Shown here in pieces: positions 1-11,335 of a DNA stretch of 64,000 bases (positions are counted from its first letter, which is position 1; each line of letters begins with the position of its first letter). A model generated the notes under the pieces. It did no database searches and had not been told where the DNA came from. It was given only the letters and a program-made list of their open reading frames with translations. The DNA comes from Uranotaenia lowii (Eukaryota > Arthropoda > Insecta > Diptera > Culicidae), in NCBI RefSeq assembly GCF_029784155.1, contig NC_073692.1, forward strand, positions 328,619,920 to 328,683,919. Reading direction: 5' to 3'. The position numbers and the translations under genes are program-made.

Positions 1-1750
1 TTTCGCTGAGGGTACGTTACGAAAAATGGCCCACAGTAATCCACACCAACTCTCTCAAAAACTGGGCACTGAGTCACTCGTTCAACTGGTAGATCTGCCA
101 TGATCTGTTCCTGACTCTTGGGTTTCACGCGGAAGCAAGGGACACATTTGAAGATCACAGAGCGAGCAAGGGTTCCAATGTGCGTTGGCCAGAATTGATC
201 TCTAACTGCAGCAATGAGAAGCTGTTGACCTGCGTGAAACAACTTTCGGTGATAGTATGTCATCACTGTTTCGGTAAACGGATGTCGATGATCCAAGATG
301 TACGGGTGCTTTCGGTTATCGGAAATCGATGCATGTCGGAGCCGGCCGCCAATCCGGATTAACCCATCTACCATCTCCGGCGTCAATGTCATCAGTTTTG
401 ATGACGGTGAAATCGGACGATTGTTCTTCAAATCACAGTACTCTTTCGGAAAGCTCTCTTCCTGAGCGATTCGTACAAGCGTCTTCAGCGATTCATCGAG
501 TTCTGTGAGAGTCAGGGCACCACTTCTTTTAATATCTCTATGCGCAATCTGAGAGTTGAATCGAAATCGTCGCATCCATGCCACAAGGCGCATTAGCTCT
601 ATGTAAGAGGATCTCCATCCAAATACTTCGCTTGGTTCTACAACCTGTGCTACAGCCGTGGTACTCGCCTTTTCTTCCAACGATGACTTCTCTAACGACT
701 CCTCAACGACGTTCACATTCTTAGGCCAGTGTTTCTCTTCAAGCCTCAACCAAGATGGGCCTTGAAACCACAGCGATTGATACTGCAACTGTGCTGGAAT
801 CATGCCTCGGGAAATTATATCTGCCGGGTTTTCAACTCCTGCTACGTGATTCCATGTTCCAGCGACCGTGATGTGTTGGATCTCGGAGACTCGGTTTGCT
901 ACAAACTCTTTCCAACGCGAAGGTGGGGATGATAGCCAACACTTAACTATCATGGAATCAGTCCAAAAGTGGGATTTTGCTGACTGCAACTTGATGCTTC
1001 TGGAGACTCTCTCATACAGGTGCGCGAGAAGTAAAGCTGATGACAATTCTAATCGTGGCGTAGATTGCCTCTTCTTTTTCTTCTTCAGGTTTTCGAGAGG
1101 AGCTACTCTCGACTTCGCCGTCAACAGTCGAACTAGAATCTCCTCATTTGCATCAACGGTTCTGACATATAAACATGCTCCGTACGCTTTGTCTGAAGCA
1201 TCACAAAATCCGTGAATTTCTACGACTCTTGTCTCCTGACTTAAACCGACCCAACGGGGCACTGACAAACTATCTAAGCTGGCAAAATTTCGACGATACT
1301 CCCTCCACTGCTCTTGAAGCTCAACGCTCAGTTCCTCATCCCAATCACATTGGAGTTTCCACAGATCTTGTACAAAGATTTTAGCTTGGATTACGACGGG
1401 GCCAACTAGTCCTAAGGGATCGAAAAGCCGTGCTACGTCTGACAATACTTTTCGCTTGGTAATCGGTGCTTTATCATCCCAAGAAATCGTACTGAAGCGG
1501 AAGTCATCGGAGCTAGGCTGCCACTGCAATCCAAGTGTTTTCACAGTAGATATGGTTGAGTCTAATTCACAAACCAATCGCTCATCACAGAGATGGTAGG
1601 GTACATTTTGTAGAATCTCCGAGCAGTTAGAAACGTACTTTCTGAGAGACATTCCAGCAGAATCCATGAGGCTCATCATTTGCTGCACAAGTTGCTTTCC
1701 TTCCTCAATGGATTTGACACTGATCAGCATGTCGTCGACGTAGAACGCAG
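1..1750 (-). pseudogene. BEL/Pao pol continuation: YVDD box, RNase H region, integrase start
   Basis: Continuation of the polyprotein in a different frame from the 905-aa segment. The new frame begins with the catalytic YVDD box (bases 1728-1742). Spot checks near 1680-1730, 1383-1412 and 3-50 all fall in this one frame, with no stop seen in them. Order: end of the RT palm, thumb and RNase H-like region, a His/Cys integrase-type segment, then VDYCGPF at the edge, which is the start of the BEL integrase core around its first catalytic Asp. The frame runs off base 1. The single frame change is either a small indel in this copy or a sequencing error. Without that break the two segments would form one uninterrupted pol. 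Confidence 0.85.
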
Positions 1751-4441
1751 AAGCACCTCAGCTGCGATCGGATATTCCTCAGCTCCATCCTGGGACAATT
1801 GTTGCAAACACCTTGTAGCAAGATAAGGGGCGGAGGAAGTACCGTAAGTAACGGTGTTAAGTTCGAAGGTTCGAATAGACTCATCTCTTGAATCTCGCCA
1901 CAAAATCCTTTGCCACCGATGATCCCCACGTTGCACCTTGATCATTCGATACATCTTGGCTATGTCAGCTACAATCGCGTACTGATGAAGCCTGAAGCGT
2001 AGCGTGATATCCAGCAGCTCATCCTGGACGACGGGTCCCACCATGAGAGCATCATTCAACGAAACACCAGAGGATGACTTGCATGATGCATCGAACACCA
2101 CCCGCAATTTTGTCGTCGTACTGTCAGGTTTAAACACAGGGAGATGCGGTATGTAGTAGCCTTTTTCTAGATCCGACTTGTCTGACACTTCTTGCATGTG
2201 CCCTAGTGCAAGGTATTCGTGGACGAAGGCAGCATACAACTTCTTCAAATCCGCATCGGTTTCAAATCGCCTTTCCAGTGCCGTAAAACGACTAGCAGCT
2301 CTCGTGAGTGAGTTGCCGATTTGATCAATCACAGACTCTTTCTTGGGAAGCGTAACGACGAATCGGCCATCAGTGTCACGTATCGTAGTTTCTCGAAAGA
2401 TCTTTTCACACAACGATTCTTCTATCGACAGGACGCTTTTAACGCGGCAGGTTTCCAGTTCCCAAAACTTCATCAGTTGATCTTGAAGATCTACAGTTGA
2501 ACAAACATAAGTCTGAGAAATGGATGGTGTTGCGCTTGATACTCGACCCGAGACAATCCATCCGAATACGGTCTTTTGTAAAGTTGGTCCGTTTGCAGTT
2601 ATCTTCCTTCTGTCGTTTGTGAGCAAGTCCATGTAATATTCAGCGCCAATTATTACGTCTATGCGCCTCGACTCATGGAAATACGGATCTGCCAGGAGCG
2701 ATGCATCAGGAAGCGACAAAGTGGATGGATCAAACGAAGTTGTTGGCAAATGAAGAGTGAGCTTTGGCAAAACGAAAAATTGCACAGTTTCCTGGAAACG
2801 GGACATCTTCGGCGAACGGGGAGTTATTTCAGCGCTCACAGCCTTTGTTGAAACACTTTGCGATGATCCAATACCTTGGACCGACAGGAACGTGGGAGAT
2901 TCAACGAAGCGCAGCTTGCGAGAGAAGTCACGTGTCATGAGGCAGTGTTGCGAAGAAGCAGGAAGTGCGACATAATTTTGACTGGTGTTACTATGTGTTG
3001 AGGTTTGTTGTGTGTTTGTGTGTTGTGAGGTTGTTGGTGCATTTTGTGTTGAGGTGTGCAAGTTCTCGGTGTTTGTTGGTTGGAGTTGTGGATTCGGCTG
3101 TTGGAACGATGCTTGTTGAACGATGGGTTGTGAGGTTGACTGTTGATAAGGCTTCGGATTCAACGGGTGTGGAACGGAGGATCGCGACGCGTGGATTAAC
3201 GAATGATGCTTCTGGTGACAATGACGACAGGTACTTCGGCTGCAATTCGCTGCGAAATGACCACTCTGGAAACAGTTACGGCAGACTCTGGCTCGATTAA
3301 CCGCATCCAAACGCTCAGACAATTTGAGACGCATGAACTTCTGGCAGTGGAAGGGTGAATGCCACGGATCGTTGCAGAATGGACACCGATTCGACGACTT
3401 GTATGCGGTATTACATACTGAACTCCTGGATTGCTTGTTGTCTGTTGAACTTGACCCTTTCGATGGCGCTACAGATTGGAGAACACTGCAATAGTTGCGT
3501 AAAAACTTCTTGAGGTCTTCGTACCTGGGAACTTCCTTGCTGTTATGGTGTGTTTCCCAATTTCGAAGAGTAACAGGATCAAGACGGGCGCTCAGCATGT
3601 AACCCAGGATTGTACTCCAGCCTTCGGTTTCTTCATCGACCTTCTGCAACATCTGAAGATTCTTCTCGAACTCGGTGATCAGATTATTCAGCCCGTCGTA
3701 GCCTTCTTTCTTCAGAGGTTCTAAAGCGAATAATGCGTCCAGGTAAGCCTTCACAATGAGCTTACGATTCTCGTAACGCTCCTCCAAAATATCCCAAGCG
3801 ACATCATAGTTGGCATCGGTGAGTTCAATGGATGCGATATCCTTCAACGCATCACTTGTGACGGCAGACCTGAGATACGTGAACTTCTCCGTAGATCCTA
3901 GCTGAGGATTGCAGTGAATGAGACTCCGAAAGCTATCTCTGAACGTCACCCATTCCTTGATCTTCCCGTTGAAGGTTGGAAGTCGAATCTCTGGAAGCTT
4001 GACACGAGAGAATGGGGCGGACCGATCTTGGCTGAATCTCGACTCGTCGCTTGGCTGAGATGATTTCGATGATTGAAGTTTCATGAGCATTCCTTTCAGC
4101 TCGAAAAATCGATCCTCAAACTCCAGCAAAATCCTCTCGTTCTCATCCTGTCGTTGCTTTTCTGCTTCCTTTTTAGTGTCCTCTTCCAAATCCTTGTCCA
4201 GCTTTTCATCGGCCTCTTCCAAAGCAATCTCTATTTTTCCACGCACTTCGTAAAACTCACTGTACACTGGATCCAAAGCTTGAATCCTAGAAGTTAATTG
4301 ACACTCATCATGTTCCGAATTATAGTGTTGCAAAAAACGATCGACACTGTCCAGCATAAGCACTATTTGTCGTTCACGTTTTTGCAGAGTTTTTAGCTGC
4401 GATTGTAAGTTTCTAGCCATGTTACACTTTTTCACTTTCAC
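1724..4441 (-). CDS. BEL/Pao gag-protease-RT polyprotein, first segment (905 aa)
   Basis: Polyprotein of a BEL/Pao retrotransposon; gag packages the RNA and pol copies it. Residues about 8-125 are charged and heptad-rich (coiled-coil-like). About 145-300 matches the gag domain often found in this class (DUF1759-like). Cys/His knuckles follow: CPFCNDPWHSPFHC near residue 352 and CRNCFQSGHFAANC near 382. A Ser/Thr/Gln/Asn-rich linker leads into protease-like sequence ending with the IDVIIGAEYY motif (family form IxxILGADY). The catalytic D-S/T-G triad is absent, and the sequence passes straight from the linker to LMTRDF, so an in-frame deletion near 2950-2960 is likely. RT follows, with the first catalytic Asp in the IVADIAKMYR segment. 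The frame ends just before YVDD owing to a frame change near 1745-1760. The Met at residue 8 (MARNL) is an equally good start. Confidence 0.9.
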   Translation of the reverse strand: MKVKKCNMARNLQSQLKTLQKRERQIVLMLDSVDRFLQHYNSEHDECQLTSRIQALDPVYSEFYEVRGKIEIALEEADEKLDKDLEEDTKKEAEKQRQDENERILLEFEDRFFELKGMLMKLQSSKSSQPSDESRFSQDRSAPFSRVKLPEIRLPTFNGKIKEWVTFRDSFRSLIHCNPQLGSTEKFTYLRSAVTSDALKDIASIELTDANYDVAWDILEERYENRKLIVKAYLDALFALEPLKKEGYDGLNNLITEFEKNLQMLQKVDEETEGWSTILGYMLSARLDPVTLRNWETHHNSKEVPRYEDLKKFLRNYCSVLQSVAPSKGSSSTDNKQSRSSVCNTAYKSSNRCPFCNDPWHSPFHCQKFMRLKLSERLDAVNRARVCRNCFQSGHFAANCSRSTCRHCHQKHHSLIHASRSSVPHPLNPKPYQQSTSQPIVQQASFQQPNPQLQPTNTENLHTSTQNAPTTSQHTNTQQTSTHSNTSQNYVALPASSQHCLMTRDFSRKLRFVESPTFLSVQGIGSSQSVSTKAVSAEITPRSPKMSRFQETVQFFVLPKLTLHLPTTSFDPSTLSLPDASLLADPYFHESRRIDVIIGAEYYMDLLTNDRRKITANGPTLQKTVFGWIVSGRVSSATPSISQTYVCSTVDLQDQLMKFWELETCRVKSVLSIEESLCEKIFRETTIRDTDGRFVVTLPKKESVIDQIGNSLTRAASRFTALERRFETDADLKKLYAAFVHEYLALGHMQEVSDKSDLEKGYYIPHLPVFKPDSTTTKLRVVFDASCKSSSGVSLNDALMVGPVVQDELLDITLRFRLHQYAIVADIAKMYRMIKVQRGDHRWQRILWRDSRDESIRTFELNTVTYGTSSAPYLATRCLQQLSQDGAEEYPIAAEVLLRSTSTTC

Positions 4442-4639
4442 TTTATTTCACTAAGTTTTAATTTGAAACCAAACTGAAGTCCTTTCGGCCCAACTCGTCC
4501 AATGCAAAATTAAACACTATCACCAAACTGCACTGTAGCACTAACAGCTGTACCCGATCTACTCGACGTTCCACACAACCGCGAAACCCGATTGACGAAA
4601 CCGTCGAACTTGTTGACTGCAGCAGGGGGGCACAACCAG

Positions 4640-5440
4640 CGGAACAACAACGGAGAAAAAACCAGCGCAAACCAAGACCAACTTATATTTAAAAAGGGCA
4701 CACCTCATGCAACCAAGAAAAAACACCTCACATGCAATCTCAATCTTTATTTCTCAACAACACAATAGTACTTCCCAAATTATGTGATGAACTACGATGT
4801 CCGATGTCCTGGAGGTTGCCTTCAAGCTCCGTGATGTCCTTCCTAGGTGCCGTGGTTCACTCCAAGCTGGCTCGATGCACTTTTTTCTGCACACTTTCAG
4901 GCACTTATCACACTCGCCAAATTGTTCGATGAGCTGGGTAATCAATTTGCGATGGCGATTCTTTCGCGTCCCAAGCCAGCAGCACAAAAGGGACCACTTT
5001 TTATTGTCCGCGAAAAGTTATTTGCGATGGCGATTTTCGCGTCGCCAATCAGCAGCACAATTTACACAACACCGCGAAACTAATCCACAAAAATTCTCCG
5101 GGAAAACGGGATGTGGTATCCGGTTACGAAGGACCAAAATGTTTTTGCACTCCCGGAAGAACTTTTCGGATCCGAACAAGAAACTCGCGGATTATAAAAA
5201 CTTCACTACTTGGCGAAAACAACTTTATTTCGGAAGTAAAAAACGGTCTATATTTCGCGGCGGTAACTTGTATTCTAGCTCGAATGCTTCTGAGCTATGT
5301 AAAAACGTAAACAAAACATAATTAGATGACATTCGCACTGTTCCATTTCAACTGTTCCTTATGAACGTTATTGCGCATTTTGCTACAAATTAGAAGCGCG
5401 CATGCGCGTACAAATTAGAAGTGCGCGTTCAGTACCTACA
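4640..5440 (-). repeat. Probable LTR and leader of the BEL/Pao element
   Basis: This non-coding stretch lies upstream of gag on the minus strand and has a different, more balanced composition from the AT-rich DNA to its right. On the minus strand it begins near 5440 with TGTAGGTACTGAACGC, a plausible LTR start. An AATAAA signal lies near 4750. Two imperfect copies of a GCGATGGCGATT...CAGCAGCACAA segment occur at about 4950-4985 and 5025-5060. I could not fix the LTR 3' edge or the primer-binding site, and the partner LTR is outside the window. Confidence 0.55.
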
Positions 5441-8400
5441 TATTTGAATTTATTAATTTTTTAATTGAGTAAAACTCTCTTTCTTGGGATTTTATGTGAA
5501 TACGGGGCGGGTTCGATTTGGATTTTCTAGTTACATTCTTTTAGGTGAAAATTTGAATAAAGGACAGTTTTTTTGAAACTACCTATTCAATTTGAAATTA
5601 AAGTCTTATAAATTTGTTTGGAGGAAAAAGTTTGTCTACAAAATGTACCGTGTTTGAAGATTTTTTGGACCGATAACTTTACCTTTCTGTAAGAAAGGCA
5701 AAATGGTAACTTAATATCTTTTGATGGAAAATGATGCTCAAAAAATAACCTTTCTAACACTGTTCAAATTATTTTTGAATAATTGGTTCTTCAGATGAAG
5801 GGCGCTTGGAATGGGTCATTTACAAAATAATCCCAAAGTTTTATAGTTTAGCTAAAAAAAAGTGCACAAATTTGTTTGATGAATATTTACCTATTTTCAA
5901 AGCTTATCTCAATAAAAAGTGCTGATGGAAAAAAACTCAATGAATATAAGCTCATATATTCTTGCACCATGGACAAGTGTAAAAATTTTTGCCTTGTCTT
6001 AGCTTCGTTTTAATTCGATGTTAATTTCATCGTTCGATCCTCAAGGTGGGCAAAATTTTTCCATAAATTTTTATTTCATGCCATTTCATTACTGGCTTAA
6101 AAGCCAACCCCTATTCTGATTGCACATCCGTGTACACGAGAAAACCAAGTTTTGAGATTTGCCTTACATTTGTTCAATTAAAATGAGATTTTGCAATTTT
6201 TTTTTATCTTGTTAATAGAATCAAATAAAGGGTATAAAAGCAGTAAAATTATTTCGTTTAAAAAATTCCATAAACAGCTTAACTCTCTAATGTTTAAGTT
6301 TATATTGAAACTGTAATACATTTGTTCATCTCTTATTGATATGGTGGCTATTAAACGTTCAAATGAAATTTTTAACAAAAAATAAATAAAATCAAACCTT
6401 TTTATTCAAAAGCTCTTCCGAATAGTAAATATTTGTTGACATTCATGAAGCCGCATTTCAACTGTTCAAGATCTTGATTTAAAAATAAGGCAAAGTTCCT
6501 AACAAACCCTATACATGGAAAACCACAAGCATAATTATTAAATTCCCGAGCAAACTTGATTCCCGAATTCCTCATGTACACACATATTGAATCTGCCAAT
6601 ATGAATTTTCCCGGCAGCTTGGCGGTGGCTCTGTGAAAAGGACGGTAAAAAACAAAAATAATGAAATCCCAAGACGTCGTCGACTTCAACGGCGAAGAAA
6701 GCGAAGACGACGATGGCAACGACAACGAAATAAATCGAATATTTGCGGTAGCATAATACATATTGCTGCCAAGACGCCCCAGAGCCCGGAGGCAACAAAT
6801 GACAATTTGATAATATGAACAGTGAAATACTGTGAAAAAGCTTTCTCCCGGAGACTGGATTTGCAAAGATTTGCCTTGACTTGCCTTGACTGCTTTTGGA
6901 ATATTTGCTGTAGATTTCGAGCGCTGGGAACGAACCGAACACTAGAGTAGAGGAAATCTTCCATGCTTTTCCTAAGATTTCTAGACAAACCAAGACGAAG
7001 ACTCGCAGAGCTAGCTTGCATTGCTTGGGAGTGGAAATATGTGGTTATTCCTTGTTCCGAGATATGGCAGACTATTGTTTTTGGATCTATTCCCGGTCTC
7101 AAGAGAGGGTGAAGGTTTTCCCTGCCCCGGCAGTCTGGCTGGAGGAACATTTCCTAACTGCTCGGGTTGACTTGCATGAAATTGACAAAGAGTCACCACC
7201 AACGATTCCGGAGTTGGAATCCAAGCTTCAGCCTCTTGTCGAGAAGAATTTCGATTAATTCTTGAACCAAAGGATTTCGTATTGTGTATTTTTGTGTTGA
7301 ATTTGTCTGCTAGGAAAATTCATGACATACCCAAACTGAATCAAACATTTTTGGCAAGGATTTTCGGTTTCTCATGAAAACATATGTTTTGAGAAAAGGA
7401 CATTGAATTAAAAAAAAAATAATTTGGTGAGTTTAACCGTTTAGTTTAATTTATTTTATTCAGTTTAAATAGAGAACTAACTGAAAATCACCTGCTGCTT
7501 CCGTTTGCTTCAGCTGTCCCCACAAGTCATCCAAGTTTAAATTGAATTCTTTTTCAAACCATCACACCTACCTTTAGCTCCATTCACAAGAGCATAAATT
7601 ACGACCGCATCAGAAAGCAATCGAAATAAGAAAAAAACAAAATTGTCCAATTTCAAAGCGACATCAACGCGGGAGAAAGTGGAAAGCGACAAATCGAGCA
7701 GTCTTTCGAATGGGCAGCAGATTCCACCTTTTACTCCGATTGTCATTGATTAATTTCGGATTGAGCTGATTAAAAGCTACAATAGAATGAGAAGATGCGG
7801 GTAAAGTGTTAAAGGAAGAGTGATTATATCGAAAATTTAACTTAGAATAAAAGAAACACCTGTTTGCAGCTGGTCACACGAAGGTAACCATTGAGATTAA
7901 TTGGAAATGCAAACGATAGGTTAAAAATTTAGTGTTCATATCACCAAGCATCAGTGTAAAAAGTGTGAATATTTGTTTTTTAGTGAGCGCATCGTGTTCG
8001 AAATACGTATTAAAGTTGTTATGGTAAAAATGGTAAAAATTATAAACGGAAAAATCCGAATTCAAAATCCATCAGCACAATGCGGGAACAAATTAACCTT
8101 CCAAACTATCTAAGTAAGCTCTTCGGACAAAAAATCCAAAATTTGAGGAATCACAAATACACAGTCTGAAGTACCAGGCAACTTTCTGTGACCACCGAAA
8201 GCGCTCCCACAAAAAATCTGTATCAAGCTTTTCGAGTCAATATGACTAGAAAGCTTGCTTGCAACCGGCCCGGTTGTAAACTAAATGTTAACTAAATAAT
8301 TTTGATGATTTTTGAAGCATTATTTTACTGTTTTAGTAAAATAACCATAATTTATTTAACTTTCAACCGATTTTGGTAAATATCCACTTCAAGTCTATGT

Positions 8401-9179
8401 TTTAAATTGACATTAACGGTCCCTAGAAAATCATATTTTTTAATGTTTCCATCGAGATTTAAACTGTCGATTAAACTATTTAGATATTCTTAAAAACCAT
8501 TTAACATTTTTTTCTCTGTTACAATTTCTCTTTTATCATCAAAACTATTGATCACACGCGAAAATGAAGTATAAATGAACGATAGAAAAAAAATTTCACT
8601 TTCAATATACAGAAAAAGATAGTTCAAATTAATGTTTTGCAGTCAGAAATATTTGTATAAGTAAAAGTACTGTTTTTTATTGTCCCAAAATTTATTTTTT
8701 GGTGCATGAGATACTCTTAACCTGTTCTACTAAAAATTTGTTGAATTTTTTTTCGGATTCAGCGCAGTTTTTTTTTAATTTTGTAAATTAGTGTAATGCA
8801 GTTTTCCAACATTGAAAACTTATGTCAAAATATTCTACAAGATTACTTGTAGCTGATTCGGAATGAAGAAAGTCTCTGAAAAAGATCTTTTTAAAATCCT
8901 TATCTTATTATAGGTATCTCATTTGGCACATGTGTTATGATGTTATAAATTTTCAAGAATAAATCTTTCAACAGATTTATAAATATGGGGGAGCCAAATG
9001 TAAATTTTGGCCGTTTTCCCGGAATTTCCAGTAGAAAAAAAACCATTCTTCAAAAAGTACATCCAAACTGGCTTTGAATCGTTTTATCTCGTTTACCAAT
9101 GATCCGATTTCCTATGCTCAAAGTCTTGATTATTTCGTTAATTTTAATATCATTTCCATAGAACATACTTGGTTTCTAT
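5441..9179. other. AT-rich non-coding DNA with two balanced-composition islands
   Basis: No gene is supported. The stretch is mostly AT-rich with poly-A/T tracts. Islands at about 6540-7260 and 7500-7760 have more even composition and several overlapping short open frames (for example an 80-codon plus-strand frame at 7016-7258), but none shows a recognisable domain. A small inverted repeat CCTTTC/GAAAGG sits near 5680. The segment TCACCAAGCATCAGTGTAA near 7941 recurs inside the TIR element at 36.9 kb, so a decayed relative of that element may lie here. Confidence 0.5.
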
Positions 9180-9375
9180 GGGCTTGTGATATAGCTCAGT
9201 TGGCAAGTCTGTTGTCTCCTGAGCCGATGTCCGCGAGTTCGAGCCCAAGAGCAAACATCGAACACAGTTGTACCGGATAAGTTTTTCAATAACGATCCGC
9301 CAACTGCAACGTTGATAAAGTCGCGAATGCCATAAAGATGGTAAAACGACTATAATCGAAACAAAAAAAAAAAAA
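9180..9375 (+). repeat. tRNA-derived SINE, copy 1 (complete head and tail)
   Basis: Short retroposon with a tRNA-like head: A-box-like TATAGCTCAGTTGGCAAG and B-box GAGTTCGAGCC, which form an internal RNA polymerase III promoter. A tRNA-unrelated body follows (TTGTACCGGATAAGTTTTTC), then a tail ATAATCGAAAC plus about 13 A. The same head and body recur at 44.08 kb and, lacking the 5' part, at 55.74 kb, so this is a dispersed family and not a tRNA gene. No clear target duplication was found for this copy. Confidence 0.85.
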
Positions 9376-10215
9376 CTCAATAGGATTTCTCTAAAATTTT
9401 GACTTTTGTTCGTCCCTTTTTATATGCCTAGAGATTTATTACCATCTACTGTTTCGATTAATACACTTTTTGTGAAGCTTTTACAAAATATGTAGCAAAG
9501 TTTTACGGAAATGCTGAAAGCCGTAAGATTTTATTTTCCTATAATAAAAGAAAATCAATGGAAACTCCTTAAAAATTTTGAAGGTTTCAAAAAAATGAAA
9601 TATTTGACTACGATGTTCAATTTTTGGACCCAACATCACTAAAACTTTTTTTCAATGCCAACCAATCAATCAAGGTAAGAGTTTTCAATTGGTACATAAT
9701 TTATTACCTAAATTGAACAATTCTTACATTTTTTGTCAGCATTCTACAAATAAATTACAAGTTAGTGAAGGCAAAAATGTGTGAGGTCACTTAAGAAATT
9801 TATTCTATTCTATTCTATTTTGTTTATTTATAGAGGATTTAAACCAGCTTGGTCATTCTTCCTCTCGAGAAAATGTGTACATCTCGTCTTAATTTTACAG
9901 TTTATCCAACAATTTTGTACTCTTCAGGACTTAAGAAATCTGGATGTTTTGTTCCAATGCATGCAATGCGATGCATTCAAGTGTACGTGCGAGTTCTGTA
10001 TAACAAGTTGATTCATTGTATTGTTTGATCAATCAAAGTTTCAAAATGATGGGTTTTCATACAAAATCAACATAAAAGTTAACGCAACTTGAAAAGGTTT
10101 AATATGAACTAACTTATTATTTATTTCTAGAAAGCACGCTTTTCAGATATGATTGATAAGTTTGATTATTTCCCATACATTTTTCGAAATTTATATTTTT
10201 CTTTCGAACGTAAAA
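9376..10215. other. AT-rich non-coding DNA
   Basis: I see no gene or identified repeat. Short open frames here are consistent with chance in AT-rich sequence. Confidence 0.5.
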
Positions 10216-11335
10216 GTTGACTGCCGGCCAAAAGTTTGGGATCATCCTCTTGAAAACATGAAAATTTTGATCTCAGCCATCTTATAACATATCTATTGGA
10301 ATTCTTTTGATCTCATTCAAGATTTCGCGAGCAAAACCTTCTTTGTATGTATTTGAAAAAATGTTGATTTTTTCCAAATAGTTCGACCGTTAAAAAATAT
10401 GCAAATTTGTTTTGATCATAACATAGTTGTCTTACAACATTATTGCAGATCGGAATGGCTTATTTGCAAGCTTTTGAATTCCATCATCAGTTAATGATGA
10501 AACTTTAGCTAAAATTCTAAAGAAGTAAGCGTTCAAAAATATTTCAACTAAATGTCTATAATGCAAGTTTTATTCATCAGCTTCCAAATCAGTTTACCAG
10601 ATAAACAATACGATTTTTGATAACACAGATACGCGTGAACCATACTACGGGGTGATTCCAAAGTTTTGGACGATGACTTACACTGCCGGCCAAAAGTTTG
10701 GGATCACCCACTAAAAAACATGCAAATTTTGATCGATCACATCTCAGCCGTCTAAGGACATATTGCAAATCTTCTGATCTCATTTGAAAGAAAACGAGCC
10801 AAAGCTATTTTTGAGTTTTTTTTCCAGGAATAATGTTCCAGTTTTGTCCCTTAAACTTAATCTAAAGTTAGAACATTTTCAAAAAATCGCACTCAATATT
10901 CAAAGCCGATCATCTCGGGATAGTGTGGACCAAATTTCAAAATTTGAATTGCATTAGAATCCTAATTCTAAATTTCACAAAACACAATGAAAAAATTTCG
11001 TGCAAAAATTTAAAAATGTATTTTTAATTAATAAAATAGACACTAAAGTTATCGTCCAAAAGTTTGGGATCACCTCTTAGTATGATGTATCGGCCAAAAG
11101 TTTGGGATCATTCTTTTAAAACATGCAAATCTGTCTCAGTCATATCTTTCTCATCTGACATCGTATTGCAGATCTGAAGAGTTCATTTGGAAAATTAAAC
11201 AAATGTATTTAAATAAACATGAAAAAAGGATTGGAATGCAACTCGAATTTTAAAATTTGGTCCACGCCACCCTGAGATGATCTATTTGAATTTTAAGTTC
11301 GGTTTTTTGAAAACTGTCCCAAATTTAAGCTAAAT
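10216..11335. repeat. Cluster of Tc1/mariner-type terminal-repeat blocks (MITE remnants)
   Basis: The block GGCCAAAAGTTTGGGATCA starts near 10224, 10686 and 11091 in the same orientation. A variant GTCCAAAAGTTTGGGATCA lies near 11053 and an inverted variant near 10652-10675. Downstream of each direct copy comes related sequence (AAAACATGCAAAT, then ATATTGCAAATCTTCTGATC-like). A roughly 95-bp internal block at about 10860-10965 is repeated in inverted orientation at about 11235-11330 (GGACCAAATTT / AAATTTGGTCC). The pattern is that of several overlapping, rearranged non-autonomous elements. No transposase sequence is present. Confidence 0.7.

Larger units (their letters stand above)
1..5440 (-). 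mobile_element. BEL/Pao LTR retrotransposon, left end outside window
   Basis: A minus-strand LTR retrotransposon. Order in its own 5'-3' sense: probable LTR and leader (about 5440 to 4442), gag with coiled coil and CCHC-type knuckles, protease remnant, reverse transcriptase, RNase H region, and the beginning of the integrase core at the window edge. The gag-pol arrangement in one frame, the zinc-knuckle spacing and the YVDD polymerase box are typical of BEL/Pao. The second LTR lies beyond base 1, so age (LTR divergence) and target duplication cannot be judged here. One frame break just before YVDD and a missing protease active site suggest this copy is not autonomous. Confidence 0.9.

Noticed and set aside
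1..5440. An endogenous virus with an envelope gene
   Set aside because: All recognised domains are gag and pol of a BEL/Pao retrotransposon. No envelope-like sequence is visible in the window, and the 3' end is outside it.
7016..7258. An 80-codon plus-strand frame as a small gene
   Set aside because: It has no recognisable motif and lies in an island where several frames are open.
9180..9260. A tRNA gene with A and B boxes
   Set aside because: The head cannot fold into a full cloverleaf, a tRNA-unrelated body and A-tail follow, and two more copies exist in the window. It is a SINE.
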